From NCBI RefSeq assembly GCF_000425105.1, contig NZ_KE384303.1, positions 282,996 through 346,995 on the forward strand: a stretch of 64,000 bases of DNA, in the 5' to 3' direction. This stretch comes from Agrococcus lahaulensis DSM 17612. GTDB lineage: Bacteria; Actinomycetota; Actinomycetes; Actinomycetales; Microbacteriaceae. Below, in pieces: positions 8,176-16,974 of this stretch; within the stretch, counting starts at the first letter, position 1; the number at the start of each line of letters is the position of its first letter. A model generated the notes under the pieces. The model was not told the DNA's origin. It ran no database searches and saw only the letters and a program-made list of their open reading frames with translations. A program made the position numbers and the translations under genes.

Positions 8176-9203
8176 CCGCACCGGTCGTCGCCCGAGTCGC
8201 GCACGCGCGCATCGGCGGTCGGTGGGTGACGGATGCGGTGGTCGAGCTGAGCGCGACCGGCATGCGGCTCGTGCCGGAAGACAGGGCGCCGCGGCGCATC
8301 GCGCGCATCGAGGGTGCGCTGCTGCCGCCGCTCACCGACGCGCACGTGCACGTCGGGCTCTGCGCGGCGACGCGAGGCGAGCCGACCGCGCTCGGTCGCG
8401 TGCTCGACCTCGGCTGGGCGCCGAGCGAGCTGCCGGGGCTCAAGCGCGCCGTCGAGACCGCGCACCGGGGCGTCGAGGTGCGATTCGCCGGGCCGTTCCA
8501 CGCGGCCGTCGGCGGCTATCCGTCGGATCGCTCCTGGGCACCGCCGGGATCCGTCGTCGAGCTCTCGACCCCGACCGAGGCAGTGCGCGCGGTGCGCGCC
8601 CAGGTGCAGGCTGGCGCAGCGGCGATCAAGATCACGCTCAGCAGCGACGACGGGCCCGTCCTCGGCGACGAAGCGCTGGCCGCGCTCGTCGCCGAGGCGC
8701 GCGCGGCCGGGCTCCCGGTCGTCGCCCACGCGCGCGGCGCGGGGCAGGTGGAGCGAGCGATCGCAGCCGGCGTCGACGTGCTCGCCCACGCGCCGTGGAC
8801 CGAGCGCCTCGACGAGGCGGTGATCCGCGAGGCCGCGACCCGGCAGACGTGGATCTCGACGCTCGCGATGCACGAGCGCGACGGCGACGGACGAGCCCTG
8901 GCTCGCGCGACCGACAACCTGGCCCGCTTCGCTGCGGCGGGCGGGTCCGTCGCGTACGGCACAGACCTCGGCAACGGGCTCGACCGCTTCGACCTCGACC
9001 CGGCCGAGGTCGCCGCGCTCCGCCGGGCCGGCATCGACGGCAGCGCGCTCGTCGACGCGCTGCTCGCGGAGCGGCTGCTCCCGCCCGGCCCGATGATCGG
9101 CATCGTCGCGGCCGACGTCGTCGACGACGAGTCGCTGCTGGCCAGCCTGCACCGCGCTCGATCGCTGCCCTACACCTGGTTCGACCTGGAGGCATCCGCA
9201 TGA
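8172..9203 (+). CDS. Amidohydrolase, candidate N-formylkynurenine hydrolase
   Basis: A 343-residue metal-dependent amidohydrolase of the imidazolonepropionase-like type. The metal site is complete: H58 and H60 in DAHVH, K153 in AIKITLS, H186 in VVAHARG, H206 in VLAHAPW and D265 in YGTDLG. It overlaps kynA by 4 bp (GTGA) and kynU by 4 bp (ATGA), so it is embedded in the kynurenine operon at the step where N-formylkynurenine must be hydrolysed to kynurenine. It is not the cyclase-like KynB family (no HxGTHxDxPxH motif). The formamidase role is inference from position; the family assignment is firm. Confidence 0.82.
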   Translation: MTAPVVARVAHARIGGRWVTDAVVELSATGMRLVPEDRAPRRIARIEGALLPPLTDAHVHVGLCAATRGEPTALGRVLDLGWAPSELPGLKRAVETAHRGVEVRFAGPFHAAVGGYPSDRSWAPPGSVVELSTPTEAVRAVRAQVQAGAAAIKITLSSDDGPVLGDEALAALVAEARAAGLPVVAHARGAGQVERAIAAGVDVLAHAPWTERLDEAVIREAATRQTWISTLAMHERDGDGRALARATDNLARFAAAGGSVAYGTDLGNGLDRFDLDPAEVAALRRAGIDGSALVDALLAERLLPPGPMIGIVAADVVDDESLLASLHRARSLPYTWFDLEASA

Positions 9204-10444
9204 CCGACCTCGCCCGACGCGCCGCCGAGCTCGACGCCGCCGACCCGCTCGCCGAGCACGCCGACCGCTTCGTCCGCGGCGGCGACGTCCTCGCCTACCT
9301 CGACGGCAACTCGCTCGGACGGCCGCTCGCGTCGCTCCCCGAGCGCTTCGGCGACTTCATCGCCCGCGACTGGGGCGAGCGGCTCATCCGCTCGTGGGAC
9401 GAGCAGTGGATGCGTCGGCCGTACGACCTCGGGGACCGCATCGGCGCGCTCGTGGGCGCGGGCCCCGGGCAGGCGTTCGTCGGCGACTCGACGACCGTGC
9501 TGCTCTACAAGCTCGCGCGCGCGGCCGTCGACGCGCAAGCGCAGCACGGCCGCACCGAGATCGTCATCGACGACGACAACTTCCCGAGCGACCGCTTCAT
9601 CGTCGAGGGCATCGCCGCCGAGCGAGGCTGCACGATCCGCTGGATCGAGGCGGACCCCGCCGCCGGCGTCTCGCTCGAGCAGGTCGAGGCGGCGGTGGGT
9701 GAGCGAACGGCGCTCGTGCTGCTGAGCCACGTCGCCTACCGCTCGGGCTTCGTCGCCGACGTCGCCGGCATCACGCGCGCCGCGCACGACGCGGGCGCGC
9801 TCGTGCTGTGGGACCTGTGCCACTCGGCAGGCGTCATCCCCGTCGGCCTCGACGAGCACGGCGTCGACCTCGCGGTCGGCTGCACCTACAAGTACCTGAA
9901 CGGCGGGCCGGGCGCGCCCGCCTTCGGCTACGTGCGCGCCGACCTGCACGAGCGGCTCGAGCAGCCGATCCAGGGCTGGATGGGCGCGGCCGACGTGTTC
10001 GCGATGGGGCCTCGCTTCGAGCCCGCCGCCGGGCTCGGCCGCTTCCTGAGCGGCACGCCGCCGGTGCTCGCGACCGTCGCGCTCGAGGCGATGGTCGAGC
10101 TCGTCGAGGCGGTCGGCATCGACGCCGTCCGGGCGAAGTCCGTCGCGCTCACCGACTTCGCCGAGGCCGCGCTCGCCGAGCACGTGCTGCCGCTCGGCGC
10201 GCGGCTCGCGAGCCCGCCCGCCGGGCCGCACCGCGGCAGCCACCTGACGGTGACGCATCCGTCGTTCCGGGAGGTCAACGCGAGGCTGTGGGAGCGGGGC
10301 GTGATCGGCGACTTCCGCGCGCCCGACGGCATCCGCATCGGGCTCTCGCCGCTCTCGACGACGTTCGCGGAGGTCGAGGTGGGCGTCGCCGCCCTTGGGG
10401 AGGAGCTGCGCCGGGCGCTGCAGCGGTCGGGGGAGGGCCGCTAG
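9200..10444 (+). CDS. kynU: Kynureninase
   Basis: PLP enzyme that splits L-kynurenine into anthranilate and L-alanine. 414 residues. LDGNSLGRP is at about 34-42, the phosphate-binding segment GDSTTVLLY at about 95-103, and D205 lies in WDLCHSAG. The PLP lysine is K231 in CTYKYLNGGPG. The start ATG overlaps the amidohydrolase stop. With kynA and the amidohydrolase it would convert tryptophan to anthranilate; no anthranilate-degrading genes follow in the window. Its TAG stop shares the palindrome CTAG with the stop of the convergent lipoprotein gene. Confidence 0.94.
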   Translation: MTDLARRAAELDAADPLAEHADRFVRGGDVLAYLDGNSLGRPLASLPERFGDFIARDWGERLIRSWDEQWMRRPYDLGDRIGALVGAGPGQAFVGDSTTVLLYKLARAAVDAQAQHGRTEIVIDDDNFPSDRFIVEGIAAERGCTIRWIEADPAAGVSLEQVEAAVGERTALVLLSHVAYRSGFVADVAGITRAAHDAGALVLWDLCHSAGVIPVGLDEHGVDLAVGCTYKYLNGGPGAPAFGYVRADLHERLEQPIQGWMGAADVFAMGPRFEPAAGLGRFLSGTPPVLATVALEAMVELVEAVGIDAVRAKSVALTDFAEAALAEHVLPLGARLASPPAGPHRGSHLTVTHPSFREVNARLWERGVIGDFRAPDGIRIGLSPLSTTFAEVEVGVAALGEELRRALQRSGEGR

Positions 10445-11061
10445 CCGCGGATGACCTCGTGCACCGCGACGGCGGCGTCGACGGCCTGCTGGCCCGTGAA
10501 CGCCGCGTCGCCGCCGTCCCAGCCGACCGAGACGGTCTCGAACTGGTCGAACAGGTTGACGGTGCCCGAGAACGGCTCGCTCAGCACGGGCGGCTCGCCG
10601 ACGCCCATCACGAACAGGCCGCGCTCGTTCGCACCCGCGTCGGGCACCATGAGGCGCGAGCCCGAGAGCGCGACGAGCTCGTCGGGGGAGAAGGTGATGC
10701 CGCTCAGCGTGAGCCGGAGCGTGTCGTCGCCCGCCGTCCACGCGCACTGCCGCTCGACCGCGACGTCCTCCTGATCCTGCGCGTCGCTCGCCGCCTGGTC
10801 GAACGAGAGGCCGCTCGTGAGCTCGGCAACCGCGCCCTCGATCTCGGCGCACTCGGGGAACTCGGTCGGCGGCGCGATGGGGTAGCCCTCGGGCGCGTCG
10901 GGATCGCCCTCGGCCGTGACCGGCGACTCGCTCGCTCCCGGGAGCGGCCCGAGCGCGGTCGGTGCCGGCGTGGGCTCGGCGCTCGGCTCCGGCGCGGTCG
11001 ACGAGCAGCCGACGAGCGCGAGCGCGGCGAGGGCGGCGAGGGGGAGGGTCAGGCGATGCAC
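10441..11061 (-). CDS. Lipoprotein with DUF3558-like features
   Basis: Predicted 206-residue secreted lipoprotein. The signal peptide ends in the lipobox LVGC, followed by a Ser/Pro/Ala-rich linker and a globular domain with two cysteines (in FPECAEIEG and QCAWTAG) as in DUF3558-type actinobacterial lipoproteins. The GTG at 11061 is chosen because it begins exactly at the signal peptide and TATCGT (minus strand) ends 6 nt upstream; a longer reading adds 24 non-signal-like residues. Convergent with kynU, stop codons overlapping in CTAG. Function unknown. Confidence 0.8.
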   Translation of the reverse strand: MHRLTLPLAALAALALVGCSSTAPEPSAEPTPAPTALGPLPGASESPVTAEGDPDAPEGYPIAPPTEFPECAEIEGAVAELTSGLSFDQAASDAQDQEDVAVERQCAWTAGDDTLRLTLSGITFSPDELVALSGSRLMVPDAGANERGLFVMGVGEPPVLSEPFSGTVNLFDQFETVSVGWDGGDAAFTGQQAVDAAVAVHEVIRG

Positions 11062-11067
11062 CCCAGC

Positions 11068-11073
11068 ACGATA
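11068..11073 (-). promoter_or_regulatory. -10 element, lipoprotein gene (leaderless)
   Basis: TATCGT on the minus strand ends 6 nt before the GTG at 11061. Confidence 0.55.
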
Positions 11074-11097
11074 CCCGCGTCGCCCATGCGCGCGGGC

Positions 11098-11103
11098 TAG
11101 GCT
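11098..11103 (+). promoter_or_regulatory. -10 element, aspA
   Basis: TAGGCT about 75 bp before the aspA start; divergent from the lipoprotein promoter 25 bp away. Confidence 0.45.
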
Positions 11104-11177
11104 CGGGGTCGGGAGAACCCCGCCCCCACGCACGCCACCGCGCCCGATCGGCGCGCCGCCACGGCAAAGGAGCCACC

Positions 11178-12674
11178 GTGACCGACACGCCCCTGTACAA
11201 GCTCGATCCCGCTCCGCAGGGCGAGCACCACTACGCCGGCCCGACCCGCCTCGAGCGCGACTCGCTCGGCGAGCTGCCGGTGCCCGCCGAGGCGTACTGG
11301 GGCATCCACACCGAGCGCGCGCTCATCAACTTCCCGATCACGGGCCGCTCCATCTCGGTCTACTCCGACCTCGTGAACGCGCTCGCGGTCGTCAAGCAGG
11401 CGTGCGCGCGCGCCAACCGCGAGATCGGCGTGCTCGACCCCGACAAGGCGGAGCTCATCGACCGCGTCTGCATCCGCATCCGCGGCGGAGAGCTGCACGA
11501 CCAGTTCAAGGTCGGCGTCATCCAGGGCGGCGCGGGCACCTCGACGAACATGAACACGAACGAGGTGATCGCGAACGCGTGCCTCGTCGAGCTCGGCCGC
11601 AAGAAGGGCGAGTACGAGCACTTCCACCCGATCGACGACGTCAACCGCTCGCAGTCGACGAACGACACCTACCCGACGTCGATCAAGGTCGCGATGGCGT
11701 TCACGCTCCGGCGCCTGCTCGACGAGCTCGCGAGGCTCGCGGATGCGTTCGACCGCAAGGCGGTCGAGTTCCGGGACGTGCTCAAGGTCGGCCGCACGCA
11801 GCTGCAGGACGCGGTGCCGATGACGCTCGGGCAGGAGTTCCGCGGCTTCGCCGTGACGCTGCGCGAGGACCACGACCGCCTCGAGGAGACGATCAAGTGG
11901 CTCGGCGAGGTCAACCTCGGCGCCACCGCGATCGGCACCGGCATCACCGCCGACCCGCGCTACGCCGAGGCCGCCTCCCGCCACCTCGCCGAGCTCACGG
12001 GGCTCCCGATCGTGCCGGCCGCCGACCTCATCGAGGCGACGAGCGACACGGGCGTGTTCATGCTCGTCTCCGGCACGCTCAAGCGCGCCGCGGTCAAGCT
12101 CTCGAAGATCTGCAACGACCTCCGACTGCTCTCCTCGGGCCCGCAGGCGGGCTTCGGCGAGATCTTCCTGCCCGCGAAGCAGGCCGGGTCGTCGATCATG
12201 CCCGGCAAGGTCAACCCCGTCATCCCCGAGGTCGTCAACCAGGTCGCGTTCGCCGTCATCGGCTCCGACGCGACCGTGACCGCCGCCTCCGAGGGCGGGC
12301 AGCTGCAGCTCAACGCGTTCGAGCCCGTCATCGCGCACTCGATCCTGCAGAGCCTGCACTGGATGACGCAGGCGTGCCTCACGCTCCGCGTCAACTGCGT
12401 CGACGGCATCGAGGCGAACCGCGAGCGGCTCGACCTCATGGTCGGCAGCTCCGTCGGCGTCGTCACCGCGCTCACCCCCTACCTCGGCTACGCGGCCTCC
12501 GCGCAGCTCGCCAAGGAGGCGCTCACGGGCCACAAGTCGATCGCCGACCTCGTGGTCGAGGCGGGCCTCATGGAGCGCGAGCGCGTCGAGAAGCTGCTCG
12601 AGCCCGCGCGACTGTCGGGACTGCACCCGGCGACGGCGGCGATCCCGGTGATCCTGCCCGACGACGAGGGCTGA
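11178..12674 (+). CDS. aspA: Aspartate ammonia-lyase
   Basis: Reversible deamination of L-aspartate to fumarate and ammonia; fumarase/aspartase superfamily. 498 residues, about 20 longer than E. coli AspA because of an N-terminal extension before the conserved AYWGIHTERA segment. The catalytic SS loop is GSSIMPGKVNPVIPE, and the aspartate-binding segment STNDTYPTS is present. The GTG start has AAAGGAG 6-7 nt upstream. Fumarase C is the main alternative, but the YWGIHTERA/INFPITGRSI N-terminus favours aspartase. Confidence 0.9.
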   Translation: MTDTPLYKLDPAPQGEHHYAGPTRLERDSLGELPVPAEAYWGIHTERALINFPITGRSISVYSDLVNALAVVKQACARANREIGVLDPDKAELIDRVCIRIRGGELHDQFKVGVIQGGAGTSTNMNTNEVIANACLVELGRKKGEYEHFHPIDDVNRSQSTNDTYPTSIKVAMAFTLRRLLDELARLADAFDRKAVEFRDVLKVGRTQLQDAVPMTLGQEFRGFAVTLREDHDRLEETIKWLGEVNLGATAIGTGITADPRYAEAASRHLAELTGLPIVPAADLIEATSDTGVFMLVSGTLKRAAVKLSKICNDLRLLSSGPQAGFGEIFLPAKQAGSSIMPGKVNPVIPEVVNQVAFAVIGSDATVTAASEGGQLQLNAFEPVIAHSILQSLHWMTQACLTLRVNCVDGIEANRERLDLMVGSSVGVVTALTPYLGYAASAQLAKEALTGHKSIADLVVEAGLMERERVEKLLEPARLSGLHPATAAIPVILPDDEG

Positions 12675-12710
12675 TCGCCAGGGTCGCTCCTCGTCAGCAG
12701 CAGCGCTCGG

Positions 12711-12716
12711 TACGCT
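12711..12716 (+). promoter_or_regulatory. -10 element, PrsW-type protease gene (leaderless)
   Basis: TACGCT ends 6 nt before the GTG at 12723. Confidence 0.55.
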
Positions 12717-12722
12717 CGCCGG

Positions 12723-13973
12723 GTGAACGCCACCACGTCGTCGCTCTCGCCCCTGCGACGCAAGCAGGGCCCGAGCGCCGGGCTCGTGCTCGGCCTGGTC
12801 GGGATCGGCGTGCTCGCGCTCGCCTCCTTCGTCGTCATCTGGTTCCTCGGCGGCGCGATCGGCAGCCCGCTGCTCGTCGCGGTGTCGGGCGTCATGGCGC
12901 TCGTGCCGCTCGGCTTCGTGCTGTGGGCGGTGCTGGCGATCGACCGCTGGGAGCCCGAGCCGCGCGTGGCGCTGTGGTTCGCTGCGCTGTGGGGCGGCAT
13001 CGCCGCGGTGCTGCTGACCCTCGCGCTCAACGGCTTCGTGCTCGAGCCGCTCGTCGCGCCCCTCCTGCGGACCGCCGAGCAGTACGAGCTCTACGCGACG
13101 GTCATCCAGGCGCCGGTGACGGAGGAGCTGTGGAAGGGCGTGCCGGTCGCGATCATGTTCCTCTTCTTCCGGCGCAGCTTCGACGGCCCGGTCGACGGCG
13201 TCGTGATCGCGGCGCTGTCGGCGGCGGGCTTCGCCTTCACCGAGAACATCCTCTACTTCGGCACCTCGCTCGCCGAGAGCGGCGACGGCTCCTTCATCTT
13301 CTTCCTGCGTGGCATCATGAGCCCGCTCACGCACGCGATCTTCACCGCGGTCGGCATCGGGCTCGCGCTCGGCTTCGCCGCGCGGCTGCGCTCGCGCTGG
13401 TGGATCCTCGTCGCGGGGCCCGCCGGCTGGTTCGTCTCCGCGGCGCTCCACGCGCTCTGGAACTCCGCGAGCTGGTGGGTGCCGGGCGGCACCGTGGGCT
13501 TCTTCGTCTACTACCTCGTCGTGCAGGTGCCGCTGTGCGTGCTCGCGGCGGTCGCGGTGTGGCTGCTGCTGCGGCAGGAGATCAAGCTCACGAGGCTGCG
13601 CCTCGACGACTACGGCCGCGCCGGCTGGTTCTCGAGCGAGGAGGTCGACCGGCTCGCCTCGAGCGAGGGCCGCGCGGCGCTCAGGGAGTGGGCGCGCTCG
13701 CGCGGCCTGCGCAGGTCGATGCGGGACTACATCCAGACGGCCACGCGGCTCGCCAACCACCGGCAGCACGCGCTGCTCGGCCGCGAGCGCGCCCGATCGC
13801 GGCTCGTCGCGGACGAGGCGACGCTGCTCGCCGACCTCATGCACCACCGCCGCACCATGGCGAGCGCGGCGGTCGGCCGACCGGTGCCGCTCGCGTCGGG
13901 CGAGCGGATGCCCGTCGGGCAGGGGCCCGTGCAGCGCTACGGCGCCATGCCGCCTCGACCGCCGCGCCCCTGA
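12723..13973 (+). CDS. PrsW-family intramembrane metalloprotease
   Basis: A 416-residue membrane protein with about eight hydrophobic segments in residues 20-290 and a basic cytoplasmic tail. Hallmarks of PrsW: EE-x2-K in VTEELWKG (E134, E135, K138), F-x3-EN in FAFTEN (E174, N175), and intramembrane histidines in SPLTHAIF and SAALHALWNS. B. subtilis PrsW makes the first cut in the anti-sigma factor RsiW; no sigma or anti-sigma gene is nearby here, so the substrate is unknown. Leaderless GTG start. Confidence 0.88.
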   Translation: MNATTSSLSPLRRKQGPSAGLVLGLVGIGVLALASFVVIWFLGGAIGSPLLVAVSGVMALVPLGFVLWAVLAIDRWEPEPRVALWFAALWGGIAAVLLTLALNGFVLEPLVAPLLRTAEQYELYATVIQAPVTEELWKGVPVAIMFLFFRRSFDGPVDGVVIAALSAAGFAFTENILYFGTSLAESGDGSFIFFLRGIMSPLTHAIFTAVGIGLALGFAARLRSRWWILVAGPAGWFVSAALHALWNSASWWVPGGTVGFFVYYLVVQVPLCVLAAVAVWLLLRQEIKLTRLRLDDYGRAGWFSSEEVDRLASSEGRAALREWARSRGLRRSMRDYIQTATRLANHRQHALLGRERARSRLVADEATLLADLMHHRRTMASAAVGRPVPLASGERMPVGQGPVQRYGAMPPRPPRP

Positions 13974-13978
13974 CCTGG

Positions 13979-13984
13979 TAGCAT
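13979..13984 (+). promoter_or_regulatory. -10 element, rpsO
   Basis: TAGCAT immediately after the PrsW gene, about 86 bp before the rpsO ATG. The intervening leader carries a purine-rich ribosome-binding region (GAGGAGAGAGGGG, 14052-14064). Confidence 0.5.
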
Positions 13985-14070
13985 CGTGAGGTTGCCGTTG
14001 ACCGGCCGCGGATCCAGAGCGCTCATGCATCGGGCATGGGCACCGCGCTGCGAGGAGAGAGGGGTTCCGC

Positions 14071-14340
14071 ATGGGCCTGAATGCAGAGATCAAGAAGTCC
14101 ATCATCGAGGAGTTCGCCACCCACGAGGGTGACACCGGGAGCCCCGAGGTGCAGGTCGCGATGCTGTCGCGCCGCATCAAGGACCTCACCGAGCACCTGA
14201 AGACGCACAAGCACGACCACCACTCGCGTCGTGGCCTGCTGCTGCTCGTGGGTCAGCGCCGTCGCCTGCTCGGCTACCTCCAGGACGTCGACATCGAGCG
14301 CTACCGCTCGCTGATCGAGCGACTGGGCCTCCGCCGCTAG
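14071..14340 (+). CDS. rpsO: 30S ribosomal protein S15
   Basis: Primary 16S rRNA-binding protein of the small subunit platform. 89 residues, exact family length. Diagnostic segments are [14 protein letters not shown] at about 16-29, and [12 protein letters not shown] followed by [14 protein letters not shown] with a long purine-rich ribosome-binding site. The rpsO-pnp order is widely conserved; here a hairpin terminator and a new -10 separate the two genes. Confidence 0.98.
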   Translation: MGLNAEIKKSIIEEFATHEGDTGSPEVQVAMLSRRIKDLTEHLKTHKHDHHSRRGLLLLVGQRRRLLGYLQDVDIERYRSLIERLGLRR

Positions 14341-14363
14341 TCCGGCTTCGAGCGCTTCACGAC

Positions 14364-14390
14364 AGGGCCGTCCCCACCGGGGGCGGCCCT
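14364..14390 (+). terminator. Rho-independent-type hairpin after rpsO
   Basis: AGGGCCG-CCCC pairs with GGGG-CGGCCCT around a 3-nt loop, with one internal mismatch. Followed by TTCGTCGT, a weak T-containing tail. It lies 24 bp after the rpsO stop. Confidence 0.72.
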
Positions 14391-14426
14391 TCGTCGTGCG
14401 TCCTGCCGTTCGGGGGTTGCGTGCGG

Positions 14427-14432
14427 TAGCCT
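14427..14432 (+). promoter_or_regulatory. -10 element, pnp
   Basis: TAGCCT about 175 bp upstream of the pnp ATG, giving the longest clear leader in this part of the window. Confidence 0.5.
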
Positions 14433-14494
14433 TGGCGAGACCGCGAGTCGCGGTCGTCGTGCGCCCATTCGCACCCGCTCAGAGCTGGTCGTTG

Positions 14495-14530
14495 GTGGAG
14501 GGCGGCGAAGCATCCTTCGACGCTCTCCAC
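14495..14530 (+). promoter_or_regulatory. Long hairpin in the pnp leader
   Basis: A 16-nt left arm (14495-14510) pairs with 14515-14530 around a 4-nt CATC loop, with one G-U pair and one mismatch. Flanking G-U pairs could extend it by two. E. coli pnp is autoregulated through RNase III cleavage of a leader hairpin; an equivalent role here is inference. Confidence 0.6.
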
Positions 14531-14608
14531 TGATGACCACTCCGCGCAAGGCGAAGCGCACGACTGACATGTCGTGCCCCCGCAGGGCACAGGAGAGGAG
14601 AGGCCTTC

Positions 14609-16900
14609 ATGGAAGGTCCTGAGATCACATTCGCCGAGGCCGTCATCGACAACGGCCGCTTCGGAACCCGCACCGTCCGCTTCGAGACCGGCCGCCTCGC
14701 GCAGCAGGCGCAGGGCTCGGCCGTCGCGTACATCGACGAGGAGACGATGCTGCTGAGCGCCACGAGCGTCTCGAAGCACCCCAAGGACTCGTTCGACTTC
14801 TTCCCGCTCACGGTGGACGTCGAGGAGCGCATGTACGCAGCGGGCCGCATCCCCGGCTCGTTCTTCCGTCGCGAGGGCCGCCCCTCGACCGACGCGATCC
14901 TCACGTGCCGCCTCATCGACCGGCCGCTGCGCCCCTCGTTCGTCGAGGGCCTCCGCAACGAGGTGCAGGTCGTCATCACGGTGCTCTCGATCGAGCCCGA
15001 CGAGCTCTACGACGTGCTCGCCATCAACGCCGCATCCATGTCGACGCAGCTCTCCGGCCTGCCGTTCGACGGCCCGATCGGCGGCGTGCGCGTCGCGCTC
15101 ATCGACGGCCAGTGGGTCGCGTTCCCGAAGCACTCGCAGCTCGAGCAGGCCGTGTTCAACATGGTCGTCGCCGGTCGCGTCGTCACCGCTGCCGACGGCA
15201 GCGAGGACGTCGCGATCATGATGGTCGAGGCCGAGGCGACCGACAGCGCCTGGAGCCTCATCGAGGGCGGCGCGCAGAAGCCGACCGAGGAGGTCGTCGC
15301 CGAGGGCCTCGAGGCCTCGAAGCCGTTCATCAAGCAGCTCGTCGCCGCCCAGGAGGAGGTCGCGAAGACCGCCGCCAAGGAGACGCAGCAGTACCCGCTG
15401 TTCCCGCCGTACTCGGACGAGGCCCTCGCGGCGGTCCGCGAGCTCGCGATCGAGCGCCTCGCGGAGGTGTACCGCATCGCCGACAAGCTCGAGCGCCAGG
15501 CGGCCGACGACCAGCTCAAGGAGCAGGTCAAGCAGCAGATCAACGAGCGCATCGAGCGCGGCGAGCTCGAGGCCGTCATCGCGACGCAGGTCTCGGGCGC
15601 CTACAAGGCGGTCACGAAGGAGGTCGTCCGCGGACGCATCCTCACCGATGGCATCCGCATCGACGGTCGCGGCCCTGCCGACATCCGTCCGCTCGACGCC
15701 GAGGTCGCGGTCGTGCCGCGCGTGCACGGCTCCGCGATCTTCCAGCGCGGCGAGACGCAGATCATGGGCATCACGACGCTGAACATGCTCAAGCTCGAGC
15801 AGCAGATCGACTCGCTGAGCCCGGTGACGAGCAAGCGCTACATGCACAACTACAACTTCCCGCCGTACTCGACGGGCGAGACGGGCCGCGTCGGCAGCCC
15901 GAAGCGCCGCGAGATCGGCCACGGCGCGCTCGCCGAGCGGGCGATCGTGCCCGTGCTGCCGAGCCGCGAGGAGTTCCCCTACGCGATCCGCCAGGTCTCC
16001 GAGGCGCTCGGCTCGAACGGCTCGACGTCGATGGGCTCGGTGTGCGCCTCGACGCTCTCGCTGCTCAACGCCGGCGTGCCGCTCAAGGCGCCCGTCGCGG
16101 GCATCGCGATGGGCCTCGTGACCGACGAGGTCGACGGCGAGACGCGCTACGCGGCGCTCACGGACATCCTCGGCGCCGAGGACGCGCTCGGCGACATGGA
16201 CTTCAAGGTCGCCGGCACGCCCGACTTCATCACCGCGATCCAGCTCGACACGAAGCTCTCGGGCATCCCCGCCTCGGTGCTGGCCGGCGCGCTCACGCAG
16301 GCGAAGGAGGCGCGCACGAAGATCCTCGAGGTCCTGGGCGCCGCCATCGACGCTCCCGACGAGATGGCGCCCACGGCGCCGCGCGTCATCAGCGTGCAGA
16401 TCCCGATCGACAAGATCGGCGAGCTCATCGGCCCCAAGGGCAAGACGATCAACCAGATCCAGGACGACACGGGCGCCCAGATCTCGATCGAGGACACCGG
16501 CATCGTCTACATCGGCGCGGTCGACGGTCCCTCGGCGGAGGCCGCGCGCGCCGCGGTCAACGCGATCGCCAACCCGCTCAACCCCGAGCTCGGCGAGCGC
16601 TACCTCGGCACGGTCGTGAAGACCGCGTCGTTCGGCGCGTTCGTCTCGCTGCTGCCGGGTCGCGACGGCCTGCTGCACGTGACCGCCATGCGGGCGCTCA
16701 ACGGCGGCAAGCGCATCGAGAACGTCGACGACGTGGTCTCGATCGGCCAGAAGATCCAGGTGGAGATCACCAAGATCGACGACCGCGGCAAGCTCTCGCT
16801 CGAGGTCGTCGACGACTCGGAGCCCGTGGCCCCGGTCGCGGCGAAGAGCGACGACGCCGACTCGTCCGTCTCGTCGGTCTCCTCGGTCTCGGCCGAGTAG
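14609..16900 (+). CDS. pnp: Polyribonucleotide nucleotidyltransferase (PNPase)
   Basis: Phosphorolytic 3'-5' exoribonuclease that can also add nucleotides to RNA ends. 763 residues. Two RNase PH-like cores are separated by a helical region. [14 protein letters not shown] is in the first core; [11 protein letters not shown] and [13 protein letters not shown] are in the second. A KH domain follows ([12 protein letters not shown]), then an S1 domain ([18 protein letters not shown]). The C-terminus is a short acidic/serine tail. ATG with AGGAGAGGAG upstream. The M16 peptidase gene follows, as is common in bacteria. Confidence 0.97.
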   Translation: MEGPEITFAEAVIDNGRFGTRTVRFETGRLAQQAQGSAVAYIDEETMLLSATSVSKHPKDSFDFFPLTVDVEERMYAAGRIPGSFFRREGRPSTDAILTCRLIDRPLRPSFVEGLRNEVQVVITVLSIEPDELYDVLAINAASMSTQLSGLPFDGPIGGVRVALIDGQWVAFPKHSQLEQAVFNMVVAGRVVTAADGSEDVAIMMVEAEATDSAWSLIEGGAQKPTEEVVAEGLEASKPFIKQLVAAQEEVAKTAAKETQQYPLFPPYSDEALAAVRELAIERLAEVYRIADKLERQAADDQLKEQVKQQINERIERGELEAVIATQVSGAYKAVTKEVVRGRILTDGIRIDGRGPADIRPLDAEVAVVPRVHGSAIFQRGETQIMGITTLNMLKLEQQIDSLSPVTSKRYMHNYNFPPYSTGETGRVGSPKRREIGHGALAERAIVPVLPSREEFPYAIRQVSEALGSNGSTSMGSVCASTLSLLNAGVPLKAPVAGIAMGLVTDEVDGETRYAALTDILGAEDALGDMDFKVAGTPDFITAIQLDTKLSGIPASVLAGALTQAKEARTKILEVLGAAIDAPDEMAPTAPRVISVQIPIDKIGELIGPKGKTINQIQDDTGAQISIEDTGIVYIGAVDGPSAEAARAAVNAIANPLNPELGERYLGTVVKTASFGAFVSLLPGRDGLLHVTAMRALNGGKRIENVDDVVSIGQKIQVEITKIDDRGKLSLEVVDDSEPVAPVAAKSDDADSSVSSVSSVSAE

Positions 16901-16911
16901 TCACCGCTCCC

Positions 16912-16948
16912 GAGAAGCCCTCGCCCCTTGCCGGGGCGGGGGCTTCTC
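16912..16948 (+). terminator. Strong hairpin terminator after pnp
   Basis: A 16-bp stem (GAGAAGCCCTCGCCCC against GGGGCGGGGGCTTCTC, one G-U) with a 5-nt loop, 11 bp after the pnp stop. No T-tract follows, as is frequent in high-GC actinobacteria. Confidence 0.75.
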
Positions 16949-16962
16949 GCATGCCGCGGCCG

Positions 16963-16968
16963 TAGACT
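16963..16968 (+). promoter_or_regulatory. -10 element, M16 peptidase (leaderless)
   Basis: TAGACT ends 6 nt before the ATG at 16975. Confidence 0.6.
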
Positions 16969-16974
16969 GGCCGG

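Noticed and set aside
11097..14210. A 1037-codon minus-strand frame opposite aspA and the PrsW-type gene.
   Set aside because: Low-complexity Arg/Asp/Glu translation with no motif; a shadow of the plus-strand genes.
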